Source of the DNA: Branchiostoma floridae
Lineage: Eukaryota; Chordata; Leptocardii; Amphioxiformes; Branchiostomatidae
DNA: 64,000 bases
Assembly: GCF_000003815.2 (NCBI RefSeq)
Contig: NC_049996.1
Location: forward strand, 14,769,327-14,833,326
Direction: 5' to 3'
The notes beneath the pieces are model-generated. The model saw only the letters and a program-made list of their open reading frames with translations. It had not been told where the DNA came from and did no database searches. Both the position numbers and the translations under genes were made by a program. How positions within the stretch are numbered: the first letter of the stretch is position 1; the number at the start of each line of letters is the position of its first letter. Shown here piece by piece: positions 1 to 13,800 of the stretch.

Positions 1-1
1 G

Positions 2-1632
2 GCAGAAGAGGAAAGAAGACAGAAGGAGGAGGAAGAAGAACAAAAGGCCCAGGAGGAGAAAGCAGTACCTGTTGCTGTAAAAGAAAAGAAAGTGGAAAAA
101 CGAGACAAGGAGCTGGAAACCAAAGACATGGAGCCTGTAAAAGTCAAGGCCACAAACACCAAACAGACAGTTGTCAAGAAAAGACACATGTCCTCTGATA
201 GGTAAGTGTTTGATGTTGTTTTGTTTGTTTTGTTTGAGGTGGTTGGGATATAGTGATGGATAAAGATTTGTGAGAAAGAAGGGAAGGTGAAAATAGCCTT
301 TAAAGGCCACAGCAGTGTCTACCATATTATATTGGAAGTAGAGCCCATTCCTCTCCTTACACCAACTTTTAGCTCCCCAACTGAAGTCAGGTAGTACCTA
401 TTTTTACATTTGTTGGAGTAAGGAAAGTCAAGTAAAGTGTATTTCCCAATGACACAACATCAAGCTAAGACTGCCAGGAGTAAAACTCATGACCTGTCTA
501 CTAAGAATACATGGGAAGGTAGACTATACAAAAAATGCTTTTGGACTTCAGAAAGCTTTTTTTAGGAAAGCTGTTTTGATTTTTACTTGATCTGGTTGTG
601 ATGATGTTTGGATTTTTCCACAATATTCGGAGAAAATGGCAAAAAAGTCTTATTTTTGCTTCTTCAATCTAATAGTTGTCTGTGTTTTCCACCGTTAGTA
701 AACCCAGTCTGGAGCTGTGTCCAGAAGAAATCCTACAGCAGAAAAGACAGGCAGTCCAGCAGGAGAAGGAGAGACTACAGCTGATCCGCAGGAAACAGCA
801 TGCTGCAACTGTTATACAGGAGGCATGGAAAAGGTGAGGATATTAGTACATTTGTACAATGTAACTGTTGAAATTAAATGTGCATTTGAGCCTCTCCACT
901 CTTAAATCTTGCATGAATCATCTTCGTGCAACAAGGCCAGGGCTGTCTCTGGGACCCATTCCTCCATCTTACATGTACCTTAGACCTTAGGTTCTCCTGT
1001 ACCGTAAGACATTTTAAGTTTCACTATCAAGTTTCCATTGACAACTGTCATCCCACCATCCCAGGATGAAAATGTGCTTGTTGGGACAGAAAAAAAATTC
1101 ACCCCATCTGGCATCTGGCCCCAAAATCTTATCTTTATAACAAAGATCACACCATTGAACTTGCAGAATTGAATAGCCCCCAAAAAAATCATTTAAGCTG
1201 ATTAAACTAATGTTATTTGTTGACAATATTGTTGCCACTTTATTAGTTCTTTTCTCCATCTCTGTAATACCATTAATGATTGTTTTCAGCTTTTGGATCC
1301 ATTTTTTTTTTCCTATTGTGTATTTTTTTAATACAAAAAGACGCATTTCATTTTAAGTTCTCATCTTTTGTGTACTCTGACAGGTATAAAGCCAAACGGC
1401 CTGACCTGTTCAAGTACACCATGATGGCTGTGGGTGAGAGAAGGAAAGAGTCAGCAGAGGACGAGTGGAAGAGGGAGGTGGCAGCTCTGACTATCCAGCT
1501 GGCCTGGAGAAAATACTTCAGGTACAACCATTGATTGATTATGTGTGTGTGTGTGTGTTAGTAGGTGAGTGAGTGAAGTCAATGAGGATGTGAGTGAATG
1601 AATAAATTAATGAGTGAGTGAGCAAGTATAGG

Positions 1633-1663
<31 letters not shown>

Positions 1664-4600
1664 GTGAGTGAGTGAGTGAGTGAGTGAGTGAGTGAGTGAG
1701 TGAGTGAGTGAGTGAGTGAGTGAGTGAGTGAGTGAGAATGTGAGTGAGTGAGAGAGCTCTGTGTTTGGGTTATGTTCAATGGGTTTATTTTCATCTCTAT
1801 CTGTCAGCATGTAATTACAATATCATAAATGTTTTTTATCCTATTTCATTGTTTTTGATAAGTCATGTTTTCTTTGAATCACATTTCTGTTGTTCTTGTT
1901 GTGTACTAGGAGAAAACTCTTGAGGTCGCTGTCCCCCAGACAGAGGAGAATCCTCCACCCCTGGAGCCCGGAGGTCCTGGCAGCTAAACAGAGAACACTG
2001 GTGGAGCAAGTCTATGGTATGTGCAATTTGTAGACCAGCCAATGGCCTGTCTTCTCAATTCAATAGTCAAAACTCAGGGGAACACTGGAGAAACATACCC
2101 AGCAGAAGAGATCTCCTGTGAATATCTTTTTTTCCCTAGTCAGAGGGTTCATAATGTTTGCTTTGGAGGATACATACCCAAAAGGTTTCCTTATTGCCAA
2201 TCAGAGACTATGATTCCAATGTATTTCTCATGAGTTTCAATCACTCCTAGGAGGAGAGCATAAGCAGACAGCAGGCTGGCAGGTCCTTGTGTTTCTGTGA
2301 AGTCCTAGTTGGTCATGGATATTAGCTATGTTTTCCATTGGGTTTCACATGTGTGTCCTTCAGTCACACATTGTAATCACAATAAAAAAGTGTCCCAGTA
2401 TGTGTCTACTGTATGACTGAGCTTTGCCAGGGTAATGAGTTTCATTCTGTTTGAAGGAAAGCTACATTATAAGTCTTGCAAATTGTGTTGAAAGATTTTT
2501 AGGAGACTCAGTATACGTAGTAATACCATGCTTTTATTTCAGGTGAAGACCAGAACAGGCTGGGCCCCCAGTGGTACCCCACGCCCCCCAAACCTCCCAG
2601 GCCTGAGTACATGAAGTACCTACCTTCTCCTGCTGGTAAGGGATCAAATACTCAGTCAAAATGTAGCTTGTTACAAGTTCCAAACATCTAATTAAGGTGT
2701 TTTTCAAAGGCACAAATATACATTCTGTCAGAAATATCTTTTAGAAAGGCTTGTATATCATATTATTAGATTAAGTCCTCCCCAGACTATCTGGTGTATA
2801 GGGCATTGCCCATCTCTATTTCTATAGCCCTTGTGACACTTGGGCCATAGAACTATGGGGCTAGTCCACATGAAGTGGTGTATGTTCAACTACTTTACCC
2901 ATGACATTTATGTCATACTTCCATCTCAATCTCCTTGTTACGACTCAGTCGAGGATCAAACCCCTTAACGTTCTGACATTCTGTATTGTGGTCTGTCCCC
3001 AGCTGTTTCCTTCAACTATGCAGTGGACATGTTTACTGTAGTCGCTTTTTATGACTCAGCCAGGGATCGATCCCTCAAACCTCTGATCATGACATTCTGT
3101 ATGTTGGTCTCTCTCCTGCTGTTTCATTGAACTATGCAGTAGACATGTACAAATGTATAACCTGTAGGCCAGTAAACATGGTATCAGCCACCTGCTGAAT
3201 ACTAAGCAGAGAAAACATTATAATTCTACCATTTTTCTTAAATTATGACTCGGGGATCAAACCCCAACCTTCTGACATTCTGTCTTGTGCTCTGTCCCCA
3301 GCTGTCTCGTTCAACTATGCAGTGGACATGTATAACCCGTGGGCCAGTAGACATGGGATGTGTTGAATACTAAGCATAGAAAGCATTATGTAGTGCATGT
3401 ACTACCATTTCCATCTCTGTCAAACCCCTTAACGTGCTGACATTCTGTCTTGTGCTCTGTCCCCAGCTGTTTCGTTCAACTATGCAGTGGACATGTATAA
3501 CCCGTGGGCCAGTAGACATGGGATGTGTTGAATACTAAGCATAGAAAGCATTATGTAGTGCATGTACTACCATTTCCATCTCTGTCAAACCCCTTAACGT
3601 GCTGACATTCTGTCTTGTGCTCTGTCCCCAGCTGTCTCGTTCAACTATGCAGTGGACATGTATAACCCGTGGGCCAGTAGACATGGGATGTGTTGAATAC
3701 TAAGCATAGAAAGCATTATGTAGTGCATGTACTACCATTTCCATCTCTGTCAAACCCCTTAACGTGCTGACATTCTGTCTTGTGCTCTGTCCCCAGCTGT
3801 TTCGTTCAACTATGCAGTGGACATGTATAACCCGTGGGCCAGTAGACATGGGATGTGTTGAATACTAAGCATAGAAAGCATTATGTAGTGCATGTACTAC
3901 CATTTCCATCTCTGTCAAACCCCTTAACGTGCTGACATTCTGTCTTGTGCTCTGTCCCCAGCTGTCTCGTTCAACTATGCAGTGGACATGTATAACCCGT
4001 GGGCCAGTAGACGTGGGATCAGTCGTATGGAGTACGTCCCACCCAACAGCACCCGGGTTGGACGGGAGTTCTCCATTCAGCAGAGCGCCAGGATGAGGGA
4101 AACACCGACTTATCCAACCATGAACGGGACCATGGAGGTACAGCTGCATGCAAAATTATTCACCCCCTTCACATTTTGGCTATTTTGGCAAAATCAGGAG
4201 CATTACAACAGCATACTGGTACTAAATCATATAAGTGGTGAACAGATAGTAAATTACAATCTGATTCCAGATCAAAAGTTAAAATTTATTTCATAGTTCG
4301 TCCAAAATCACAACTTTCACACAAAAAGCAGGTTGCAAAATTTATTTATACCATTTCCCTATACATAACTCATTAACAATGTCTCCGGGTGAATAATAGT
4401 CTGGATTATACACGTCACCTTATATGGTGTAATTGATCACAAGACTTTAGATGACCAATGATTGTGAAGTATGCATAGTTGGTGAGTGTTGATAAGTGAA
4501 AGAACAAGTTTTTTTTTCAGCCTTTCTTTTTTGATACTTAGAGAGATTTCTGTCTTCCAGTGGGACCCATATGTTACCTTTGGCAGTGGTGGCTCCCAGA

Positions 4601-5205
4601 GACTAGGGGGGACAGGACAGAGTATGGAATGGGACATGTTTGGTGAGTTATACAAAACTACACATAAAAACATGGCTTGGTACTCTTAAAATCACTTTTC
4701 ATGAAGAACCAGCTTTATTGACACAACAAAAAGGACAGTGCCTTTTGTGTGGGGGCAACTATAAAGTACAAAATAGGGAATTAATCTTAAAATTCTACTC
4801 GTTGAACAATATAGGATATCAAACTTCAATCTCTTCAAACAATCATGTGGGGCTAGATGCGTCATTACCTTTTCCAGTAAACTATCTTTTCCATATTTAC
4901 TTAATATATATATTATATGTTAGCACTGTGAAGGTTGTCAGATCTTAAGATATATTCACATCTACTTGTGGTATTGAGTTTCTTGAAATCTGTTACATTT
5001 CAGGAAAGCCAGGACTTATCTATTTCTACTATGACAAAGGTGTTTTGAATTTCTTTACAACTTGCTGTCTTTCCCTTCAGTGGGGGATTTCCGTAACGTG
5101 AGCCTGTTGGATTCCATCCGGACAGACCAGTATTCCTACAACCTGCGGCAGTCCCAACCCTTCCCCGGCCAGCTACATCCCTACCAGTATCACCAGGAGT
5201 TCTGA
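2..5205 (+). CDS. IQ-motif protein, 3' part of gene (8 exons)
   Basis: Exons 2-201, 699-833, 1384-1521, 1910-2016, 2543-2635, 3962-4137, 4561-4642 and 5081-5205 (stop) join in frame with GT-AG borders, giving 351 aa; the start lies outside the window. The N-terminal visible part is a Glu/Lys-rich coiled coil. Two IQ calmodulin-binding motifs follow, VIQEAWKRYKAKR (exons 2/3, spliced junction) and LTIQLAWRKYFRRK (exons 3/4). Then come a basic stretch (SPRQRRILHPWSP) and a Pro/Tyr-rich tail ending in YQYHQEF. Architecture suggests a cytoskeletal or ciliary calmodulin-binding protein. An inversin-like C-terminus is possible, but I cannot confirm it and give no symbol. Intron 5 carries a decoy array of copies of the start of exon 6. 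The gene converges on the TPR gene. Confidence 0.8.
325..500 (-). repeat. SINE fragment
   Basis: Lies in the first intron. It matches, in reverse orientation, the body of the SINEs at 58.2 kb and 59.9-60.2 kb: a 'gaagtcaggtagtacc' segment followed by 'ggagtaaggaaagtc'. The tRNA-like head is degraded. Confidence 0.6.
1547..1740. repeat. GT / TGAT / TGAG microsatellite
   Basis: Simple repeats in an intron: a short GT run, then TGAT units passing into a long TGAG run. The Leu-Thr-His-Ser peptide readings on the minus strand are a by-product of this repeat and are not coding. Confidence 0.95.
2990..4020 (+). repeat. Tandem array of exon-6 5' edge with splice acceptor
   Basis: A 165-bp unit starts at 3301, 3466, 3631 and 3796 and ends in the true exon beginning at 3962. 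Each unit holds about 105 bp of intron end (polypyrimidine tract and CCCCAG acceptor) plus the first ~60 bp of exon 6. Two older, diverged copies begin near 3001 and 3119. In the four young copies the exon frame stays open for about 20 codons and then meets TGA (Met-Cys-stop), while the real exon continues. Copies alternate CTGTCTCG and CTGTTTCG after the acceptor, suggesting a later 330-bp duplication of a pair. Confidence 0.93.
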
Positions 5206-5431
5206 GATCAAAGCTGCCTCCGCCCCTGAGGAGTTGCCAAAAAAATACCAACAAGTCTACTGCTCTCTACATCCTTGTTACATTCTTGTTGTGTTGTTGT
5301 TGTTGTTGTTTTTTTTTGTTATTCTTATTGTTATTGGGTGAGCCAATTGCTCTCCTTTCACAACCGGGGGATGGCACCGAATATCAGCTAAGCTGCCTGG
5401 GTTTGCCTTGTGTTGCATTGTCTGCAACTTC

Positions 5432-5437
5432 AATAAA
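5432..5437 (+). terminator. Poly(A) signal AATAAA of the IQ gene
   Basis: First AATAAA after the stop codon, 227 bp downstream of it. Confidence 0.6.
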
Positions 5438-5439
5438 TC

Positions 5440-7500
5440 TAAATCTAAATTGCAAGGGCTAAATTGTAAGGGTCTGTAATGGCAACCAGTGCACAGTACC
5501 AAGACAATACTGGTCAGTCAGTGCCTATACAGTACCCAGTGACTTAAGTGACATTAACCAGTGCACAGTACCTAGTGACTTGAATGGCACCCAGTACACA
5601 GTGCCTTACATTTTGTAAGTCACTTCAATACAATAGTATTTGCCCCAGTTGCAGCCAGCAAACTGTAAGAATATGAACCATTCACACACACTAACAGACT
5701 GTAAGGGCCCATCTGAGTAACAAGGCTGTGGTAAGGTACTGGAGGTACATCCTGGAAGACGGGACTCAATTTTTACATTCCTCCAAAAGATGGTGCAGCT
5801 CCAACCAGAATACCCATCTCCTGAGGCTTGAAACGGCGTCTCGCAGTTACCAACTGATTGGAACTAGCTCCACTGTAAAGCTGCTACCAGTTGAGCTACA
5901 GGGACATCCTTTTGCAGTAGAGCATCAAGTTACTCTCCAAGCATACATGTAGGTTCATGGGGAAAACCATGACCTTTTCTTATGGTGGGGCTAGCTTATA
6001 GAAAAGACGGCATATAAGAAAAAGGTCATGATTTTCCCTATCAACCACTGCTTGAAGAGTAGCGTTAAGTAAGAAATAATAAGCAGGTCTTATCGCTTTG
6101 TTTTGTATTGCTTTGCTTTGTTTCGTGAATTGTTGTTTTGTTTTGTTGTTTTGGTTTGTCAAAGACCCTGCAAACTGGCAAGGAATTGTGGGTCCATTTC
6201 ATCTCAGGAGCTACCAAATGATAGCTACATGGGGGTGGTCAGGGTCAAACTTCGTCTGACTTGACAAGGAAGGATACAGAAAATGAAATTTGTGGCAGTA
6301 CTTAAGCATTGGTGCCTTCCTATATATAAATGATATCTGCCATCTTGCAATGCTGAAATTTATTATTACATATTTAAGTTTTTGTGATTCTTCAGAGAAT
6401 GATTATGATAAGTACAATATTATTCAAATGGCCATTCCACTATTTATATAGATAAAGAAGCCATAATTACTTGTAATTTTTCTTATGCTTTGCTGTGCAA
6501 TTAGTTAATTGCTTTGATTTTATAATTGTGGCAGGCGTAACAAATTTTATAAAGAGATTTTAAAACCTACATGTACTTCGCTATCCACAACTAACAACTT
6601 GGAGGTCAAGGGACTAGGTAGGTAGGTAGGCAGGTTTCCACGTGATACTGCCCGTAAATACGGCCGTAATTATGATCGTATTTACGGCGTGTTCACGATT
6701 ACGAAAACCAAAATTTACGGTAAAGTTTACCATGCTGGTACTGTATGTCCAGACTAGCTTTTGGTCCAAGTCTATGGAAAACAGACTACCAAATATTACT
6801 GTATTATAGGTCACATGAAAAGTATTTTTATACTTGTCAAGTCTCTATATATCTTGTACATACAAATATAATGTATCTTATACATTCCACACTAGATATT
6901 TAGGAGTTAAAAACATATGAAGATTCTTCAGGTTGGATACCAGGGACTGACCAAATGCATTTTTAGCATTACCAAAGTGCCTCAGGTTTCTGAAGTTGCT
7001 GTGAAGATTATTTTGTGAAAGTGAAAAGTGAAAGTAATTGTCGATCCCTTCTAGCTCAATGAAGAGCGAATTACTGTAAATGCAGAAACTTTTTGTTGGT
7101 GGCTTAATGTTCATGGTTTTTGCCGCAAATTTAAACTATTGCAAACATTTTTATATGGTAGTAAGAGACTACAGTTCATGGTGCTACCACGAAATAAAAC
7201 CACTGCAAAAGGTCCATTTTCCAGATACCGCGAACGCGAACTTAAATGCATTTACAGTATTCTTCCTCTGGTTGTGATAAAGAAGACAGATGCTATTTAC
7301 ACAGTTTTTGCAGGTTCATTGTGCCAGGAAAATTTGCCCTAGCCTTTTTGTGGTTCCTGATAGATTTTGTATATTTCTATTCCATACCTTTTGCTCTGTG
7401 TAATAGATATGTAATAGGTTTGATAATATTTGCAGAAATATGTACAGCAATATTGCTCTATTCTTCCAGCAATAAAGATATAGACTTATCTTTTTGTTTT
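5440..7500. other. Intergenic region between convergent genes
   Basis: No gene supported. It holds short degenerate repeats around 5.5 kb, an inverted repeat near 6653-6687 (CGTAAATACG with CGTATTTACG), the MITE at 7072, and TTTATT at 7502, which could be the reverse-strand AATAAA of the TPR gene. Confidence 0.6.
7072..7259. mobile_element. MITE, TIR TACTGTAAATGCA
   Basis: Non-coding 188-bp element with perfect 13-bp terminal inverted repeats, TACTGTAAATGCA and TGCATTTACAGTA. The interior resembles the element at 14269-14862, including the shared 'gcaaacattttt' and 'tccattttcc' segments, so the two are copies of one family. Confidence 0.88.
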
Positions 7501-7801
7501 TGCTTTATTAAATGCTGCAAACAATAAAAATTATGATGTTAGTATTTGGGGCAAGATTACAAGACATTATGTTGAAGTACACATCTCTAATTGAAAGGTT
7601 TAAACTTGAATTATCATTTTCCAAATTACCTAAACTGTTAGATGTCCTTTTAAGTATAATAGTTGTACTTAGTACACTATGAAATAAGCCAGCCTTTTAT
7701 AATTTTACATCATAAACACGTGTACATGTACTCGGTATTACAGTGAGTAGGAACATACACATGTGTATGGACATGAGTTATGACTATAGACATTATAACT
7801 T

Positions 7802-10800
7802 TCATGTTTTACTGCTAGGTTCATCCAAAACACCTTTCCTCTTTTGAATGTCTATCACTCTATCAAAGTAGGCCAAAGCAGTCCTCAAGTCTTCCTTTGC
7901 TTCATACGCATACCCCAAATTGGTTAGCACTTCTTCCAAACTAGTATGTGTGCCATCCTTCCCATACAGCCCCTCCAGTATCTGTAGAGACTCTGTGAAG
8001 TGCTCTATTGCCTTTGTGATGTTTCCTTCCTGGAGTGTTGCTGCACCCAGGTTGCCCAGTGCGGTAGCGACGGAGTGGTGGTTGTGACCGTGAACTTGCC
8101 TCGCTGCTGTGAGAGACTCTTGCAGAAACGACATGGCTCGATCGTCCCCTGAAACCCAAGTAGAAACTTCTGTGTTAAACAGGCAAACAAGAAAAGGGAA
8201 AGAAGGAAAATTGACAAATTTGAATCATCTGACACCATTTAAAATCTGTAATTAGTAAAAAATCCAGGCAGTAGCTTCTCACCAATTTTATCTGAAGTAC
8301 CATAATAGTACCAAGTAGTGAAGCATATTACACACACTACAACTTGTCAGGCTGTTTTGTATTCAATGACATACTCGTAAGCTCATAGTGCACATTTTCA
8401 AATCAGTACCCCCTCAGTCACATTTTGAATTCCAGTAAATCCAGTAGGGGATATAGCTGATCAAAGCCCATGGAGGACACTGGCTTTTACAGCCAAACCG
8501 GCCAGCTGGGCATTGGTTCAGAAGTGTGGCTCTAGCATGTATGATATCCATACCTGAAAGGACACAGGTTACTCCCAGCTCTCCCAATATAGTTGCCTCC
8601 TCTGCTGTATAGGACTGTGACAAGGCCAACGCTTCTTTATTCTCAGATTTTTGGACAGACTTTGCCTCTTCGTCCTTTCCATTTGTTGCATCCTTACCCC
8701 CTGCAGTGTGGGACTGTGATAACAATGCCAGCCCATCTTCCTCTGATTTTTGCACAGACTTTGCCTCTTCGTCCTTTCCAATCGCTACATTCTCATCTCC
8801 ATGGTAACGTTTATTCCTCACCGCATCTAACGCTTCCATCAACAGAGCTGTCGCCTCCCTTACATCCCCTCCCTCCATCATCACTTTTGCCAGGTTTCTG
8901 TATAGCTTGATGATGTCATGATTTAAGAACCCTGAGATGGACTTGAACATTGATATTGCTTCTTCGAGATGCACACGGCCTTGAGAATTGTCCCCAAGAC
9001 GGCAAAGGCAGCTTCCTATACCTCCCAAGGCTGCTGCAATGTCGAGACTCTTATCACTGGATGGGCTGATCTCTCGAAACATTTCCAAAGCTTCTTGGTA
9101 CTTTGTTTTAGCTATTTCAAATCGTTCAAGCTTGTGCAAAGCAGATGCTATGTTGTGCAGGGACTTGGCAATACACGGGTGGGATGTATTCCTGAATATT
9201 CTCTTCTGCATTTCATAAGCTTCCTTGAACAATGACAGGCCTTGCTGGAATTCTTCTGGCCTGTTGAGACAGTTTTTCCCCATGTTAGTTAACGACTCTG
9301 CAATATCCAGGTTGTCAGTGTCCTCTCCATAAACAGTTCTTCTGATGAGGAGTGCTTGTGTGTTGAGCTGTTGTGCGTGAGCAAAATCACCTAGGTTACG
9401 TTTCATAGCTGCTAGACCATCCAAGGTGGTTGCTATTTCCGGATGCATCGCTCCCTTACCAAAAACAATTTCTTTGATCTGCAAGGAGCTCCAAAAAGCC
9501 GACGTTGCAGCAGAGATGTTGCCAATGTCCCTGTATGCAGAGCCAAGGTTGTGCAACGTTGCGGCTATGAACGGATGTGCTCTGCTGTCACCGTAGATGT
9601 TCTGTTCAATCGTAAGTGCTTCGGTGTAGCACTGTACTGCTTTAGTGTACAGGCCTTCAGTCTGGTAAGCATCTCCCATGTTGTTGAGGACCACAGCAAC
9701 CCTTGGATTCCCCTGTCTCTGTTTCTTACCCCCTCCATCAAGGGACAAAGCTTCTTCAAAACGAGAAATGGCTTCTGCATACTTTCCTGAGCTCCGTAAA
9801 GCACAAGCAAGGTTGTTTAGTACCACAGTTTGGGATAAATCTGATTCTGGGTCTTCTTGTTTTCTCAGTTCCTCCAAGACGTCTTCAAAGCATCTTGAGG
9901 CTTCCTGAAGGTGACCATTCTGATGGTGTGCTTGTCCGAGAAAGTTTGTAATGGAGATCCTGTCTTTTCTTGAGCATATCTTCTGATCTGCGAGATTTTG
10001 AAAACACGTGACTGCACCTGTGTAGTCTCCAAGGTGGTACAGCACCTGACCAATAAGAATCCTTGAAAGCCTTGCATCGTCTTCATTACTTTCAGCGATG
10101 TGCTTTTCCAAGCAAGCCTTGGCGTCTTGGTACTGGAGAAGGCGCATGTGCACTAGAGCTCGATTCTTGAATGTACTGTCGTAAAAATCTTCTCTTTTTA
10201 AGGCCTTTTGAATCAGTGTATTTGGTGTAACCTCCAATGTGGAACTCATCTCTTCAATAGACGTTCTTGAGAACAATCTCTCCATGCATTCTTCCAGAGG
10301 CAACACTGTTTGGAAAAAGCGGAAGAGAATAGCGGGAGATTCCATACCAAAGATGTCTGGTGCAGGTTTTGCTTTGTTTTTGTCACTTTTCTGTCCATCT
10401 GATGTCTCCCATGATGCCTTGGATAGTGTGGAGATGTTGTCTTTTTGGCCCTTATTTGACAGGTATGTTTGCAAGCGCAGCTGTGTTGCAATACTTACAG
10501 CCATCTTCAGGTTATGCTCAGCCTCTGCGTTTATCACTCCTTTTCTTCTCAAAGCCTGGACAATTTCCCAAGAAGACTTCTCCTTTATTCCGAAGAAAAG
10601 CCCAAGAGAGCTGAGAAGAATGCTTGGCATTCGGTAGATCTCTTTCTTGACTTGGAACAGCTTCCCTGCAGACAGCATGCCGCTTAAGTCGGTCTTGAAC
10701 TCTTGGAGAGATGCCGGCAGGTTTGTGGTTGCCCTACGCATGCCTAACGTGGTCCCAGACTGGTCAGCCTGTTTAAAAAACAATGTCTAATAATATGACA

Positions 10801-13800
10801 AGAAGCATCTTATATACGCAGGCATGAATATGGTATATTTGCCGTTATGATAATATTATACTGAAAGCATTTCTTGGGGTTAAGCAAATCAAACAAAACT
10901 GTAGAAACTAGAATGTGTTTCACAAAGATGCACTAGAAAACAAACTAGGATATTTTGCCCCAAGAACAAAAGAATATACATGTGTATAAAATGTATATAT
11001 CAACAAAACATTAAACATTGCAGTTATGAAACACCAGGTCATTAACAGCAACAAAGTCAAAGAACGATAGATTAATCATTAAGCATTCTTGGAGTTAAAA
11101 AAAAGAAATACCCATAACTTACATTAATCTGGTTAAACCAAGAGTGCTTCTACTGAATACCAGAAGCAGTCACGCAAACTGGTTATGATTTTGGAAACGG
11201 TCAGACATTTCAGGTAGTATCAATGACTTTTTTGTCAGCAGTGACGATGCTCCCTAAAAATCCAAAACCATATCCAGTTGCATGAGTAACTGCTTTTTGG
11301 CGTGTCCTATTACCTGGCTGTCTAACACTCATCAAAGTACCAAGAATTAAGCTGGTGTGTTATGCCAAAGGTTATACCAGCTATATAGCTAAAGATACAG
11401 ATACAGAAGAATGCTTCTCTTCAATTTACCTGTTGAAACAGTATGTCATGGAGGAGGGTTTCGTAGTCTTCCACGAGTGAAGGGTCGCCATGGATCAAGG
11501 TGACACAGGTGAGCACCTCCCTCAGGTGGGACCAGTCCAGGGCCCGGGGGTCGGTCTGTAAGGCTGCCATCTCTGATGGCGTCAGGATCAGGTCCTTCAA
11601 CTGGTCATCGGTCACTCCTAGAATAATATTGTATTGGTGGTTGCAGAGCATTTTTATTTGACATCATTGATGTGTCAGTACATGTAAATAGTGTCCCTCT
11701 TTTCCTTACACTGAATAATAACTCAGGGATTTTTTTTCAGGGATTTAAAGGTTTTCTTTTTAAAAAATGTGTTTGTTTTTTCTGGCAAATGTACATATTT
11801 ATGGTGCAGAACATGATAGCCCTGTCCTTGGTGCTGAACTGTGTCAAATCACAACTGACCAATGAAAGTACTATTTTACTTTGATTGGCAGTTCTAACAG
11901 CTTATGGAGAATATGGTCGGTATAAAATTCATGTGTTAACCAAATGTTTGTTTGTTTGTTTGAATGTTTATTTATTCATGAGAAGCTCAAATCAGGCTGA
12001 TTTTCATTGAGGCCTTATGTCAAAGCAGCTGTTACAAAGTAAGATATTAGCATACCTTGTTCCCTACCCAGGGGAGTTTTGCTCGCCCATGGCATGGCTC
12101 CGTCAAACGCAAACCCTCGCGGAGTCAGGCTGTCATGGTACCAGTCATCCAGAGGGTTGGGACTTGTGAAGTCGTTTAAGGATTTCACCCCCACAGCCGG
12201 TAGAATGGTTTCACCCAAGTTTAGAACCTTAGAAAGACATGGATGATACATTTTTATTTCTTTGAGTGGCAGTTTATGATATAACTTTCAAATATTTAGT
12301 CTGAAATTGTCAAAACGTATTAAGCATAATTATTGGCAGTCTGCAAACAATTTCATTCCACCAAAATTTAAAACAATTTTAATACAATATAATCGTCAAA
12401 CTTTACATAGGCTCAAATAAGAGTTACATATTTGATGTCTGAAAATGGCCAAAAAGGACATTGTATCAATTCTGAGCAGATCTACTGTACAGTTCTTGAG
12501 AATACATGTAACCACATGTGTGCCAAATTTTAGACAAATCTGCATAATTTTTCTGCTATATCGTTGCACTAAATAGCTACATGGTCTGAAAGGCCTGAGC
12601 TACACACTTACCTTAAGGTGCAGATACCGTGTCAGCACTGTGAGGTACCTCCTGACATCATCAGTATTGCTCCCTTCCTGTACCAAGATGGCGAACTCCA
12701 GGTCCGAGTACGGCGTCATCTCCTCTCTCGCCAGCGACCCCAGCCCTACCACGGCGTACCTCACATCGCCGGGAGGGGCCCCGACAACACTCACACACTC
12801 CTTCAGGAGGTCTCTCACATACGTTTTCATGTCCTCTGCTATCTTGCGGTAAAGGTCTCTCACTGCAGTTCCTTGGGCGAGTTCTTGTTGCTTTCTTTCC
12901 TCGTCACTTTGGTCGCTTGCAAAGTTATGGGATTTCTTTGCAATGGTGTTGAGTTTTGTTTCACATTCAGATCTTATTTGCAAAAGTTTCTTCTTGTGTT
13001 CTTCTACGTTATCCAACTGAAAGGCTTCACTAGAAATTTCTACACCTGTTACGTCGGTCACAAAAAGGATTTCTATCTCCTGCAGCAACGCTTTAACATG
13101 ATCTTTGCTATCCTGTACTTGGACTATGTCAGGGGATGCACCTTGCAGCTGCAGTTCCATATCTCGTACACCAGGGGGCACTCTTGCACTACTATTCTCA
13201 TTTCTATCATTTTGAAATGATGATGGTATGTCTGGATCATGCTTGGTTGCATGGTGGTCCGAAACATCGTCAATTCTGGTGAGGGCGGCATTTAGAAGAG
13301 CGGATGCCTTTATAAGAGCATTATGGTCTTTTGGATGCGACAGCTCTCCCTGCTTTTTGTACACCTACATGTATAGAGAAGAAAAACGGTCACTAATGTT
13401 ATCAATACAGAGATGATACTGTTATATGTGAAGTCTAAGATGAGCTTCAAAGGATTTCAAATCATTTTGTCTCTCTCAGTTTTCCAGGTCTAATTCTTAT
13501 ATACAATTACAAACATAACCTTCTTGGCAAAAGTAATAAAGCAGATCTTCGGATAGGATACTAGATAGTCTTATAAATACATGTACTTCACATTTGTTTT
13601 GTTTTTTTGCAAGATTAATGTTTCTAATGTTTTACCTGCTCCTGAAGTATGCATAAAACTGAGCCCTATCCTTACATCTGCTTGGAGATTACTGTAGAAT
13701 TTTGTAGATAAGTTGTTTAAGGCAAATCAGTAAAATTCTACTGATGTATACATTTTGAACAGTGTATCTTTATATGCATACTGCCTAGTTGACTAACCTC

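Noticed and set aside
1579-1810. Minus-strand Thr-His-Ser-Leu repeat ORFs
   Set aside because: They are translations of the TGAG microsatellite.
12618-13220. 200-aa plus-strand ORF
   Set aside because: Antisense shadow of the nucleotidyltransferase exon.
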